Of a DNA stretch of 64,000 nucleotides, positions 1 through 10,396 are shown piece by piece. A model generated the notes under the pieces. That model ran no database searches and had not been told where the DNA came from. It saw only the letters and a program-made list of their open reading frames with translations. Position 1 is the first letter of the stretch; every line of letters begins with the position of its first letter. Position numbers and translations under genes: made by a program. Source of the stretch: Sorghum bicolor (lineage: Eukaryota; Streptophyta; Magnoliopsida; Poales; Poaceae). The stretch covers positions 47,067,110 through 47,131,109 of the forward strand of contig NC_012871.2 in the NCBI RefSeq assembly GCF_000003195.3. Reading direction: 5' to 3'.

Positions 1-1
1 G

Positions 2-541
2 ATTGAAAGCATGCAAATACTCCTTCAAAGTCCTGTTGCCCTGAGTTAACTGCATGAACTCAGTATGTTTCATCTCCATGACACCAGGAGGAATGAAATG
101 CCCTTTAAAAGCATCACGGAAAATATTCCAATCAAGCACGGTGTCGGCTGGAAGAGCTTCCCGATACTGATTCCACCAGATGCCTGCCGGTCCTTGCAGT
201 TGGTGGGCAGCATACTCTGCCTTCAGACCTTCAGTCAACCGGAGTAAGCGGAACTTTTGTTCCACCGTATTCAGCCATTCTTCAGCTTGAAGGGGTTCTT
301 CAGCTTCTCTGAAAGATGGGGGCTTTGTGTCCATGAAGTCCTTGAAGCTACTGTACTGGTTAGGAGCTGGCCCTTCATGTACATTACGACCACCCTGATT
401 CACCATCCGATTGATGGTCTCAGTGAGCATCCTCTGATTGTCCACCATCATTTGCATTAACTCAGCAGGATTAGGTGGTGGAGAAGGAGGTGGTGGATTC
501 ATGTTTGCACGCTGTTCCGCACCTCGGGTGCCACGAGACAT
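2..541 (-). CDS. gag: gag polyprotein N-terminal part (Tekay/Del-like), truncated by window edge
   Basis: Structural capsid protein of the minus-strand chromovirus. The frame is open from an ATG at 541-539 to the edge, about 180 codons without a stop. The N-terminus is Pro-rich; then comes a typical retrotransposon gag domain with motifs such as GPAGIWWNQY, WNIFRDAF and EFMQLTQGNRT, in the order expected for plant chromovirus gag. The CCHC knuckle would lie further on and is not seen. The start ATG directly follows a good 3' splice site (TTTGCAG) on the minus strand, which may mean gag is expressed from a spliced RNA. No frameshift is seen in this part. Confidence 0.82.
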   Translation of the reverse strand, partial: MSRGTRGAEQRANMNPPPPSPPPNPAELMQMMVDNQRMLTETINRMVNQGGRNVHEGPAPNQYSSFKDFMDTKPPSFREAEEPLQAEEWLNTVEQKFRLLRLTEGLKAEYAAHQLQGPAGIWWNQYREALPADTVLDWNIFRDAFKGHFIPPGVMEMKHTEFMQLTQGNRTLKEYLHAFN

Positions 542-906
542 CTGCAAAGACACAGTCAGTGAGTATTGATGATGACAAGATTTGCCGCAGAAAAACTTGT
601 ATTTTATGCCTGAAAGTATTCGAGAGAATAGCTTTACAGAAAAGGCACAACAATTCAATTCCACAAAACAACATCACCAATCCAACACATGACAGCGATA
701 TCCGCAATATGCACCACAACGGAAAACATCGTCATAACATAACAAACATGTTAAGATTGCACATTGGGTCCACAAAGCTATTACATCATCACAGTACATG
801 CCATGAGTCAAGGTCAAAGCTTCGGATTACAACATGGTTACAAAAGCTCCACAACTGACTAGCATACTGCAAAGATCCTCACAAAACACTACTCACTACT
901 CCCTAC
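542..906 (-). other. Spacer between upstream ORF and gag of the Tekay-like element
   Basis: No convincing coding frame. On the minus strand it joins the stop of the coiled-coil ORF (across the Athila-1 insertion) to the gag ATG, and ends in a pyrimidine-containing stretch followed by TTTGCAG directly before the ATG, like an intron 3' end. The last five bases, CCTAC at 902-906, are the left copy of the Athila-1 target duplication. Confidence 0.5.
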
Positions 907-1175
907 TGTTGACGGTCCTTAATGCTCACATTTAACCATCAACTAATCATGGAAAAGGATCCAAATGCAACCAACACCTAGACTTAGGGTTTTATCTGAC
1001 AGAATTCCAGGAGTTTTGGTGTTTGTCTATTTCTGCGGGGGTTATCAGGAAATACGGAAGAAAGGCCCACACGTCGGGTTTACATAGAGATATTAACGTG
1101 CCGCGCAATTTTCTATCATCTAGAAGACTCCAGAAGCCACGGGACCGAAGCGGAGGCCGAGAGGGCTCAGGCACA

Positions 1176-1204
1176 GGGCGCCCGCCCTAGTCCCTTGGGC
1201 GCCC
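1176..1204 (+). promoter_or_regulatory. Paired GGGCGCCC palindromes, 21 bp apart, in Athila-1 U3
   Basis: Two self-complementary octamers GGGCGCCC start at 1176 and 1197, each followed by GCCC, about 125-150 bp upstream of the TATA box. The other LTR has the same pair at 8299 and 8320. The 21-bp start-to-start distance, about two helical turns, is also found in Athila-2. Likely a protein-binding or structural element of the LTR promoter; the function is inferred. Confidence 0.6.
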
Positions 1205-1327
1205 GCCCACTTCCAGAGACCAATTCGGTCACGTTTCGCGGACAACGCTCCACCGACCTAAAGGATCAAGGAAAACCGTGCGATCAATGTCGGTTTGATC
1301 CGACGGCCCAGATTCACTTGAAGGGAC

Positions 1328-1334
1328 TATAAAA
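1328..1334 (+). promoter_or_regulatory. LTR TATA box
   Basis: TATAAAA following GGGAC in the 5' LTR, repeated at 8451-8457 in the 3' LTR. It is the best candidate core promoter for the full-length Athila-1 RNA. Confidence 0.65.
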
Positions 1335-1420
1335 CCAGACCCCCTGGCCCCTGGAGATCATACCTCTTCTACAGAATCAAAGCTAGGGTTTCAATTCTTC
1401 ATCCAAGTAGAGAGGATCCC

Positions 1421-1521
1421 TCTAGTTCTTCTAGTTCTACCTCTAGTTCATCTAGATCTAGTTCTAGTTCATCTAGTTCTAGTTCTAGTTCCTCTAGTTC
1501 TAGTTCTAGTTAGTTCTAGTT
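1421..1521 (+). repeat. CTAGTT microsatellite-like tract in Athila-1 LTR
   Basis: About 100 bp of degenerate hexamer repeats (TCTAGTT variants) downstream of the TATA box, in the presumed transcribed part of the LTR; repeated at 8544-8644. Confidence 0.9.
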
Positions 1522-2193
1522 GTAATCTAGAAAATAGGGAGAGAGAAGAGGAGAGCGGAGGAGGAGGAGCCGGATCTGTCGGATCTTCCTCAACATTGTA
1601 CTTTTGCAGCAACTGGTTCGTTCTTCATCGTTCTCCAGGTTCTTCAATTCATAATCCTGAGTTCTTTAATTACTTTTATTTACATTCAAGTTATTTATTG
1701 GATTCCCGCTTGCATCAAGTGCTCTAATCTTTGCAACATTAGAGTAGTAATTAATAGATTAGACGTGGTGTTTAGTCTTGCAATTACCTGGAATTGCACC
1801 CAATCCTGCGGATTGTTGTGGTAGCCTTAGGGTAGTGACAGCCCTAACGGTCGACGTATTCCACCTCGTTTGGATCGGTGTTTGTAGGACCGTAGTCAGA
1901 GCTTCCTAGCCCCCTTCTCATCTCTTTCTGTGGTTAGTGTTCTGATGTCCCGAAATAGATAATCTTGAAGTAATTCTTGATTCTTAGATCAACTAGAGAA
2001 CTCTGAGGAAACTTCCTCTCTTCCCATCAAAAATAATTATATAGTTATCCTTGGGCGATCTTGAATCTTAATTAGTACACTCACGTTCCCTGTGGAAAAT
2101 CGATACTCTGGAATACTCCCGGGTGAAAGCTACATCGGTATCCGTGCGCTTGCGGATTTTTCTGTTTGCGTTTAAAATACCCTACAAGCTTTC

Positions 2194-2211
2194 TGGCGCC
2201 GTTGCCGGGGA
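2194..2211 (+). other. Primer binding site, tRNA-Asp
   Basis: TGGCGCCGTTGCCGGGGA begins seven bases after the LTR end. It is the reverse complement of the 3' end of plant tRNA-Asp(GUC) including CCA, and is the expected primer site for minus-strand DNA synthesis. Confidence 0.88.
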
Positions 2212-2304
2212 ACGGTAGCTGTGCTAGTTTTGAACCAAGTCGTCCGTGTATCCTTTTTTCTTTTCCCTTTTACCACACTCACCTTACCATTTTCACCATA
2301 CCAC

Positions 2305-5300
2305 ATGGATTTCACTCCTATCTATAAATTCTTTGCTCCAAAGGGCGAGTTATTAGAGCCACCACCATCATCACATCCAATTCTTACAGATGGCTATGAC
2401 CTCGGCCCTGATCTAATAGCCATGATTCAGGAGCAATCCTTCTCTGGGCAAGTAGATGAAGATCCATACACCCACCTTAGAGAATTCGAGCAGTTGTGTT
2501 CTTGCCGATCTATTTCTGGCATGACACAAGAAACCCTTAAATGGAAATTATTTCCGTTCTCCCTTTTGGGAAGAGCAAAAAAGTGGTATGCTCATTCTGT
2601 AGGAGGCGTTAATGGAAATTGGGATGAACTTCGGGACAACTTTTGTCTTGCTTTCTTCCCACTTTTTGGAATCGCTGACCTTCGAATCGAAATTCTTACA
2701 TTCAAACAAAGAGAGAAGGAAACTTTAGGAGTAGCTTGGGCTAGGTTCACAAGCCTTACCAATTCCGGTCCAAACCTTTCCCTGCCTGACCATGTACTGT
2801 ACTACCACTTTTATCGTGGTCTAAGCAAGGAGGCTGCTCTTCACCTCGACATTGCTTCAGGAGGCTCATTCACACACAAACTCACAGATGAGGGGAGAGC
2901 TATCCTAGAAAGAATCGTTGAAAATACCCCTTACACAGGCATTTATGATGAGTTTCCTGAAGAAGAAAAAGAAGTCGAGCCTGATCCTAAACCAAAAGAT
3001 GAGGAACTTGCAACCGAGTTAGAAATTCCACCTGACCCACCTATTAATTTGGTTGTAGAGAAACCTCCTGATAAGGGAATGCAAAACCAACTAAGGGATG
3101 ATGAACCACCACCTTTAGAGCATCCCTTTGAATTCGAGGAAGATCTTTTTGAAGATTATGGAAACACCTCGAATTTTCCTATCCAAACACGACCTCTAGC
3201 AAGGACCACTCAATCCATTCTAAGAGTAGAATCTGTTGACATAGAACACATCAAAAGCCTTTCGGCTATTCTGAGTTATGAATGGCTAACAGAAGCAGAG
3301 CTGTCTCTTGAGGTAGCTCGAATCATCACTCCTTCAACCATTCTTCTGTGCCAAATTAGAGGGTCCCCTAGGAAGGTCCACTACAATCCATATGTTGGGA
3401 TAAATGTTATTTCCAAGGAGTTAGCTGACACTCTTTATCCCAACGAGTCCATAACCCCATCTCAAAAACTTTTACAAAGTCCATCTAGATTAATTCTAGA
3501 GAGCCATGGGGTATTAAGGGCAGTTCCTGTTAGAATCAAGGACTCTAGAATATGTCTAGATTTTCACATTTTTGACATACTGGAGATTCCTCTCTTGATT
3601 GGTAGACCAATCATGAAACTTCTACAAGAACAACCACAACGAGGTCATTTAGACTTCAAAGTTGGGAATTCCACTATTGTTGTTCCTCTAGCTAGATCAA
3701 TTAACACGATAGTGGAACCCAAACTTGACCCAGATCCTATTGAGGAGATCTTAATGGTGACTCAAGAGGAGATGACCCGACCATTCTTTAATCATGAACA
3801 CTTTGTTCAAGAAGAAGAAGAGTTGGTAGAACCCGTTGAGCTAGATAAAAATGAACTACCTTCACCTCCTTCGATAGAATTAAAACCTCTTCCTTCTGGC
3901 CTTAGATATGTCTTTTTGCACAAAAAACCAAACACTCCAGTAATTATCAGTGACAAGCTTTCTGATTATGAAACACAACAACTTGTCACTGTTCTTGAAA
4001 GACATAGATCAGCATTTGGCTACTCTCTCGAGGATCTCACGGGCATTAGTCCTATTCTCTGCACTCATCGTATCCCTATTGATCCCAATTTTACACCTTC
4101 AAGGGAACCACAACGGAGACTTAACAATGCTATGCGAGAGGTTGTTAAGAAAGAGGTCCTCAAACTCTATCATGCTGGGATTATTTATCCTGTGCCACAT
4201 AGTGAGTGGGTTAGCCCTGTCCAAGTAGTGCCAAAGAAAGGAGGAATGACAGTCGTTAGGAATGAAAAGAATGAACTCATCCCTCAACGAATTGTCACTG
4301 GGTGGCGTATGTGTATTGACTATCGAAAACTCAATAAGGCTACAAAGAAAGATCACTTTCCGTTACCCTTCATTGATGAAATGTTGGAACGGCTTGCAAA
4401 CCACTCTTTCTTTTGTTTCCTTGATGGTTATTCTGGATATCACCAAATCCCAATCCACCCAGATGACCAAGAAAAGACTACCTTTACATGCCCATATGGA
4501 ACTTATGCATACCGACGAATGTCGTTCGGATTGTGCAATGCTCCAGCTTCTTTCCAACGGTGCATGATGTCTATTTTCTCGGACATGATTGAGAAGATCA
4601 TGGAGGTTTTCATGGATGATTTTACCGTATATGGCAAAACCTTCGATAATTGTTTGGAGAATTTAGATAGAGTCTTGCAGCGATGCGAAGAAAAGCACTT
4701 AATCCTGAATTGGGAGAAATGCCATTTTATGGTTCAGGAAGGAATAGTGCTAGGACATAAAGTGTCCGAACGTGGTATAGAGGTGGACAAAGCAAAGATT
4801 GAAGTTATTGAAAAACTTCCACCTCCCACGAATGTGAAAGGAATCCGTAGCTTTTTGGGACATGCAGGGTTCTATAGACGCTTTATCAAAAATTTCTCTC
4901 AAATTGCTAGACCCCTAACTAATCTCCTAGCTAAGGATGCACCTTTCATCTTTAGTGATGAGTGTTATGAATCTTTTCAAACTCTTAAGAAAGCACTCAT
5001 CTCAGCCCCGATTATCCAACCACCTGATTGGAATCTTCCTTTTGAGATCATGTGTGATGCTAGCGATTTTGCGGTTGGTGCCGTTTTAGGACAAACCAAG
5101 GATAAAATGCATTATGCCATATCCTACGCTAGCAAAACCTTATCTGGACCACAGCTCAATTACACTACAACTGAAAAAGAGCTTTTAGCTGTTGTCTTTG
5201 CTATAGACAAGTTTAGATCTTACTTAGTGGGGGCAAAGATAATCATCTATTCAGACCATGCTGCCCTCAAATACCTCCTCACTAAGAAAGATGCTAAGCC

Positions 5301-6768
5301 TCGTCTAATTCGATGGATTCTTCTACTCCAAGACTTTGACATAGAAATCCGAGATAGGAAGGGAGTTGAGAATTCCATAGCCGACCACTTGTCTAGGCTT
5401 CAATATAAGGAAACACATGAACTTCCCATAAATGACTACCTAAGGGATGACACCCTACTTAAGATAACACATGCAGATCCATGGTACGCAGACATCGTAA
5501 ACTTTATAGTAAAAGGCTATGTCCCACCTGGTGCAAACAAAAGGAAGTTGCTTCACGATAGTCGTTTCCACCTTTGGGATGAGCCATATCTTTTCCGAGT
5601 CTGCGCCGATGGAGTCTTGAGAAGGTGTGTTCCTATGGCTGAGGCTACTCAAATTATGGAAAGATGCCATGCCTCGCCATATGGAGGACACTATGGAGCA
5701 TTTCGGACACATGCTAAATTTTGGCAAAGTGGTTTTTTCTGGCCAACGATGTATGAAGATACAAAGGACTTTGTCAGGAGATGCCACCGATGTCAAAAAC
5801 ATGGGAATATCAACTCACGAAATGAAATGCCTCTCACAAATAATCTTCAAGTTGAACTTTTCGATGTTTGGGGCATTGATTTCATGGGGCCATTCCCTAT
5901 GTCCGGAAATTGCGAGTATATCTTAGTAGCTGTGGACTACGTGTCCAAATGGGTGGAAGCCCTACCTTGTCGATCAGCTGATTCAAAACATGCCAAGAGA
6001 ATGTTCCATGAAGTAATCTTTCCTCGCTTTGGTATACCCCGGATAGTTATAAGCGATGGAGGTTCCCACTTCATCGACAAAATCTTCCGGAAGTACCTAG
6101 CCGATCATGGAGTTCGACACAATGTCGCAACACCATACCATCCTCAGACTAGCGGTTAAGCCGAAACATCTAACAAACAAATCAAAAATATTTTACAAAA
6201 GACCGTAGATGAGATGGGTAAGGGGTGGAAGGACAAACTTCCTGATGCACTTTGGGCATATAGAACTGCATTCAAAACACCCATAGGCATGTCACCTTAT
6301 CAACTTGTATATGGAAAAACTTGTCACTTGCCTGTGGAAATAGAGTTTAAGGCTCATTGGGCACTCAAGAAATGGAACATGGATCTCCACCTCGCTAGTG
6401 AGAATCGTCTGATGCAACTATCTGAGCTAGAAGAATGGAGAGAGAAAGCCTACCACAATTCAAGGATCTATAAAGAGAGAACAAAACGATGGCATGATAA
6501 GAGAATCAAGCACAAGGTGTTTAAGCCTGGAGATAAGGTTCTACTATTCAATTCAAGAGTTAAGCTCTTTGGGCATGGTAAGCTACGAAGTAAGTGGGAT
6601 GGACCATACAAGGTTATTGACACTTCAACTCATGGAGCCATTACCATCCAAGACGACATAGGTAACACTTTTAAGGTAAATGGTCAACGCTTGAAAATCT
6701 ATCTCGAGCCACAAAACAACCTGGTAGAGGAACTTGATGTGATTGAGTTCATAGAATTCTCACATTAA
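2305..6768 (+). pseudogene. gag-pol: Athila-1 gag-pol polyprotein with one nonsense codon
   Basis: Single-frame polyprotein of about 1487 codons. ATG 2305 is chosen because it precedes the conserved gag start; the frame is open upstream without another ATG. Order by residue: gag domain (about 35-215, motif [14 protein letters not shown]), an acidic linker, a protease-like fold (about 355-450) in which Asn-Pro (AAT at 3385-3387) stands where Asp is expected, RT (FMDDF near 768), RNase H ([12 protein letters not shown] near 917), integrase HHCC finger (about 1120-1165) and the D,D,E core starting GIDFMGP. No CCHC knuckle is seen. One TAA at 6157-6159, in the conserved integrase segment where Athila-2 has CAA, truncates the protein before the catalytic Glu. 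The frame then continues unbroken to 6768, ending with a basic C-terminus that has [18 protein letters not shown]. Confidence 0.9.
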
Positions 6769-7988
6769 GCTCTCATAAGCTCTAGGCAATTACCTAACCC
6801 TTACATGTTCCACAAGTTTTGTTGTCTATTTGGGTTGTGCAGGATTTTGAGGCTTAAGAAGAGTGAGACCGAACATGCAGACCACAAGAATGAACAACTA
6901 TGTCAATATCTAGCTTGGGGGAGGCACCCCCACGTGTATCTAGATAAGTATTACTTTTCTTTCTTGGTTTTATTTACTAGTATTCAGAAATAAATAAAAA
7001 AAATGCATAACCATGAAACCAAATAAAGTTTTTCTTTTGAGTAATATACAATAGTTTTGTGTAATCCTAAGTTTTAAATAAAATAAAAAGAAAGTTTGAT
7101 TCAAGTCTAGGTAATTGACGAACATGATATGAGCAGGTCTGAGCTACTATTTAACTTGTTCCAAGTTTTGCCAGAGTTCTGGAGATTTTATCTTTTGCAA
7201 ATCTGAAAATTCATAAAAATATATGAGATCATAATACCTAGAGTCTTATAAGATATAAATATTAAAACTGTGGGCACTTGCTTTGTTCAAGCCATTGTTA
7301 ATTCTTGTAGTTTTGGTTGAGAGAATTATCATGCTCCCAAGATCAAGTTCTTTTTGTTTTAAAAAATATAAAAGATTCACTCTTCCGAAGTATTATTGCG
7401 TTAGAGGCATGGGACTATGCAAAAATTTCATTCGAAAAAAAAAGAGTGAGACGAGAGGTAAAAATGGACAAGTGTCCGAAGTAGAATTAGGGGTACAAAG
7501 ATACCCACCTGAGTGGAAAAAATGGACATGTGTCCGACAGTAGAATTAGGGGTACTTGCTGCCCACTTGAAAAAAAAAGAGACTGAAAAAAAGAAGAAGA
7601 AGAAGAGAGAAAAAAAAATGATAGCCCATGGTCCCTCTAATAAGCAATATGCCAGTAAGAGATGACAAACTTTTCAAAAAGGTCAAAGGTTTTGATCTAG
7701 GAGTATGACATTCCTCTCCCTTGCTCCGAGCGTTGACATAGCAAAATGCAAAGTATGTATGCTAAAACTTTTAAAGCTCTACTTATATATCTTTCGAGAA
7801 GAAGGCAATGCCTCAGTTTTATTTTGGAGACTTATAAAAAACTCCAGAACAAAGGTAAGACAGAAGAACTTGAGACATAGTGCTTGACTTGATCGTTCTA
7901 TTTTTCAATCACTTAAGACCTTAGTGATAACTTAAAAACCCTGTAGTAAGAGGCATAAAAGTAACCCCTGTTTTCTTGTTGATTTTAG
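6769..7988 (+). other. Athila-1 3' untranslated region
   Basis: AT-rich, no supported ORF. It holds a conserved non-coding block shared with Athila-2 (46320-46660) and, reversed, with the minus-strand Athila (36014-36900). The block includes a tandemly doubled motif, ATGGACAAGTGTCCG at 7464-7478 and a near copy at 7521-7536, each followed by AGTAGAATTAGGGGTAC. A PPT-like TTGGGGGAGG lies at 6915-6924. Confidence 0.65.
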
Positions 7989-8010
7989 CTTTGCTCAGGG
8001 ACGAGCAAAG
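7989..8010 (+). other. Hairpin just upstream of the Athila-1 polypurine tract
   Basis: CTTTGCTC (7989-7996) pairs perfectly with GAGCAAAG (8003-8010) around the loop AGGGAC. The equivalent place in two other Athila copies forms the same hairpin with changed but paired bases, which argues for RNA or cDNA structure. Function unknown; proximity to the plus-strand primer suggests a role in reverse transcription or 3'-end formation. Confidence 0.6.
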
Positions 8011-8015
8011 GTTAA

Positions 8016-8028
8016 GCTTGGGGGAGCT
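8016..8028 (+). other. Polypurine tract of Athila-1
   Basis: GCTTGGGGGAGCT directly before the 3' LTR; the purine core TTGGGGGAG is the expected plus-strand primer. Confidence 0.75.
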
Positions 8029-9309
8029 TGTTGACGGTCCTTAATGCTCACATTTAACCATCAACTAATCATGGAAAAGGATCCAAATGCAACCAACACC
8101 TAGACTTAGGGTTTTATCTGACAGAATTCCAGGAGTTTTGGTGTTTGTCTATTTCTGCAGGGGGTTATCAGAAAATACGGAAGAAAGGCCCACACGTCGG
8201 GTTTACATAGAGATATTAACGTGCCGCGCAATTTTCTATCATCTAGAAGACTCCAGAAGCCACGGGACCGAAGCGGAGGCCGAGAGGGCTCAGGCACAGG
8301 GCGCCCGCCCTAGTCCCTTGGGCGCCCGCCCACTTCCAGAGACCAATTCGGTCACGTTTCGCGGACAACGCTCCACCGACCTAAAGGATCAAGGAAAACC
8401 GTGCGATCAATGTCGGTTTGATCCGACGGCCCAGATTCACTTGAAGGGACTATAAAACCAGACCCCCTGGCCCCTGGAGATCATACCTCTTCTACAGAAT
8501 CAAAGCTAGGGTTTCAATTCTTCATCCAAGTAGAGAGGATCCCTCTAGTTCTTCTAGTTCTACCTCTAGTTCATCTAGATCTAGTTCTAGTTCATCTAGT
8601 TCTAGTTCTAGTTCCTCTAGTTCTAGTTCTAGTTAGTTCTAGTTGTAATCTAGAAAATAGGGAGAGAGAAGAGGAGAGCGGAGGAGGAGGAGCCGGATCT
8701 GTCGGATCTTCCTCAACATTGTACTTTTGCAGCAACTGGTTCGTTCTTCATCGTTCTCCAGGTTCTTCAATTCATAATCCTGAGTTCTTTAATTACTTTT
8801 ATTTACATTCAAGTTATTTATCGGATTCCCGCTTGCATCAAGTGCTCTAATCTTTGCAACATTAGAGTAGTAATTAATAGATTAGACGTGGTGTTTAGTC
8901 TTGCAATTACCTGGAATTGCACCCAATCCTGCGGATTGTTGTGGTAGCCTTAGGGTAGTGACAGCCCTAACGGTCGACGTATTCCACCTCGTTCGGATCG
9001 GTGTTTGTAGGACCGTAGTCAGAGCTTCCTAGCCCCCTTCTCATCTCTTTCTGTGGTTAGTGTTCTGATGTCCCGAAATAGATAATCTTGAAGTAATTCT
9101 TGATTCTTAGATCAACTAGAGAACTCTCAGGAAACTTCCTCTCTTCCCACCAAAAATAATTATATAGTTATCCTTGGGCGATCTTGAATCTTAATTAGTA
9201 CACTCACGTTCCCTGTGGAAAATCGATACTCTGGAATACTCCCGGGTGAAAGCTACATCGGTATCCGTGCGCTTGCGGATTTTTCTGTTTGCGTTTAAAA
9301 TACCCTACA
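8029..9309 (+). repeat. Athila-1 3' LTR
   Basis: 1281 bp, nearly identical to 907-2186. It is followed immediately by the duplicated target CCTAC (9310-9314). The palindrome pair is at 8299-8306 and 8320-8327, TATA at 8451-8457 and the CTAGTT tract at 8544-8644. Confidence 0.95.
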
Positions 9310-9310
9310 C

Positions 9311-10396
9311 CTACACTCCAGGCTCGTCGTCCGAGTCAGCGTCGAAGATCGCCTCCCCATCCTCATCGCTAACCGGCTCAAGCTCCTCGTCCTCCACGTC
9401 CTCGTGCAAAGGTGGTGCAGCCGCTGCTGGTCCATCAACCTCCATACCATCATCATCGGCCACAATCACCTGAGGTCCCACCTCTGGATACACGGGTATA
9501 GGGCGAGGAATAGGGTGTAACAAGTTGTTGAGACGGTGAATCTCCACAAGACCAGCCTCAATCTGATCCTGCAGATAGTTCTCCCGCTCAAGCGACTGAA
9601 CTCGGTGCATCTCCCATGCTTGGCGCCTGTTCTCCGACACGCGGAGTGCAGTATCCCTCTCACGGGTGAGCTGCACCAAGCGCCCCTGTAAGGTCTCCCT
9701 CTCTCTAGCTAACTGGCTCATCTGATCCTGCTTATGATCTCTCTCTCTAATGGCCTTCTCCCACTGCTGCCTACGGTACTCCGCAATGTCTTCCCAGTCA
9801 TTGCGGTCCTTCTGAGCTTGCTCCAGGAGTCTAGCTTGCTTGCGAAACTTGCGAGCACGCTTTTCAGCCTTCCGCTGCATCTCCTGGGCCCTACGAATAG
9901 CCACCATCACCTGTGCATAGGTGCCCTCTCGCTGACTAATCAGCTTGAGCACTGCCATCATAGCACTCATAGCAGGACTAGAACTCTCAGCCCTCTCTCC
10001 CCTGCCTCGAACCAAAGCACAACCGTCAGCCTGTTTCCACTCCGCTGCTGCTGGGTCAGCACTAGGAATGGAGGCCGCTGGTCCTCCTGTCAGCTCATCT
10101 CCACACCTCTGACAGATATCGAGCAGGATAGTCTGGGCTGCAACCTAAGCTGCCTCCCAAGGAGTCTGCCCATCTGAGCTACAAGTCCAGCCTGTCCATG
10201 CAGGCTTGTCCCCATGGGGAGGGACAACTCCCTGCACAGCAAACCACTGAATCCCTCCTGTGCTCTCCATCTCCCACCAAGAATACTGAGGTGGCTCAGT
10301 ATACCCAACAGTCCGTAACACCCTCCAGAGTAGGGTAGGAGTACCAAACTCGTGCAAGAATGTGTCACTGGGACGGGGTGAAGCGGGTGCGTCCAT
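9311..10396 (-). pseudogene. Upstream ORF of the Tekay-like element: conserved grass domain plus coiled coil
   Basis: About 361 codons between the 5' LTR and gag of the minus-strand element. Start ATG 10396-10394 directly follows TTTCCACAG, an intron-like 3' splice site. The N-terminal 80 residues contain PTLLWRVLRTVGYTEPP and end at DGQTPWEAA, a domain I recognise from uncharacterised grass retroelement proteins. The middle is a long charged coiled coil rich in Arg, Glu and Gln, and the tail is acidic and ends at the TAG 9313-9311, inside the Athila-1 target site. One in-frame TAG at 10147-10145, where Gln would fit, breaks it. Function unknown. It is not gag: gag follows separately at 541. 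Confidence 0.7.

Larger units (their letters stand above)
907..2186 (+). repeat. Athila-1 5' LTR
   Basis: 1280-bp direct repeat of 8029-9309. It contains a TATAAAA box at 1328-1334, a pair of GGGCGCCC palindromes at 1176-1183 and 1197-1204, and a CTAGTT-type simple repeat at 1421-1521. Termini TG...CA with an extended inverted match TGTTG...CTACA. Confidence 0.95.
907..9309 (+). mobile_element. Athila-1: complete Ty3/gypsy Athila-lineage LTR retrotransposon
   Basis: Both ends are visible. LTRs start TGTTGACGG and end CCCTACA; the element is flanked by a perfect 5-bp duplication CCTAC (902-906 and 9310-9314). The order is LTR, tRNA-Asp primer site, one gag-pol frame, 3' UTR, polypurine tract, LTR. 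RT has the FMDDF active site and the pol reads like Athila; no env-like ORF is present. The LTRs differ by about five substitutions and one indel over 1280 bp (counted by eye), which at commonly used grass rates means an insertion of only a few hundred thousand years or less. It lies in the leader of the Tekay-like element. Confidence 0.92.

Noticed and set aside
1421..1521. Regular short repeats considered as a CRISPR-like array
   Set aside because: Hexamer microsatellite without spacers, in plant DNA.
6805..6993. Possible env-like ORF after Athila-1 pol
   Set aside because: 62 codons, no signal peptide or conserved partner in Athila-2; overlaps a PPT-like sequence in the UTR.
8087..8455. 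122-codon ORF in the Athila-1 LTR, with similar ones in other LTRs
   Set aside because: Spans U3 and the TATA box; shared by LTR copies only through repeat identity.
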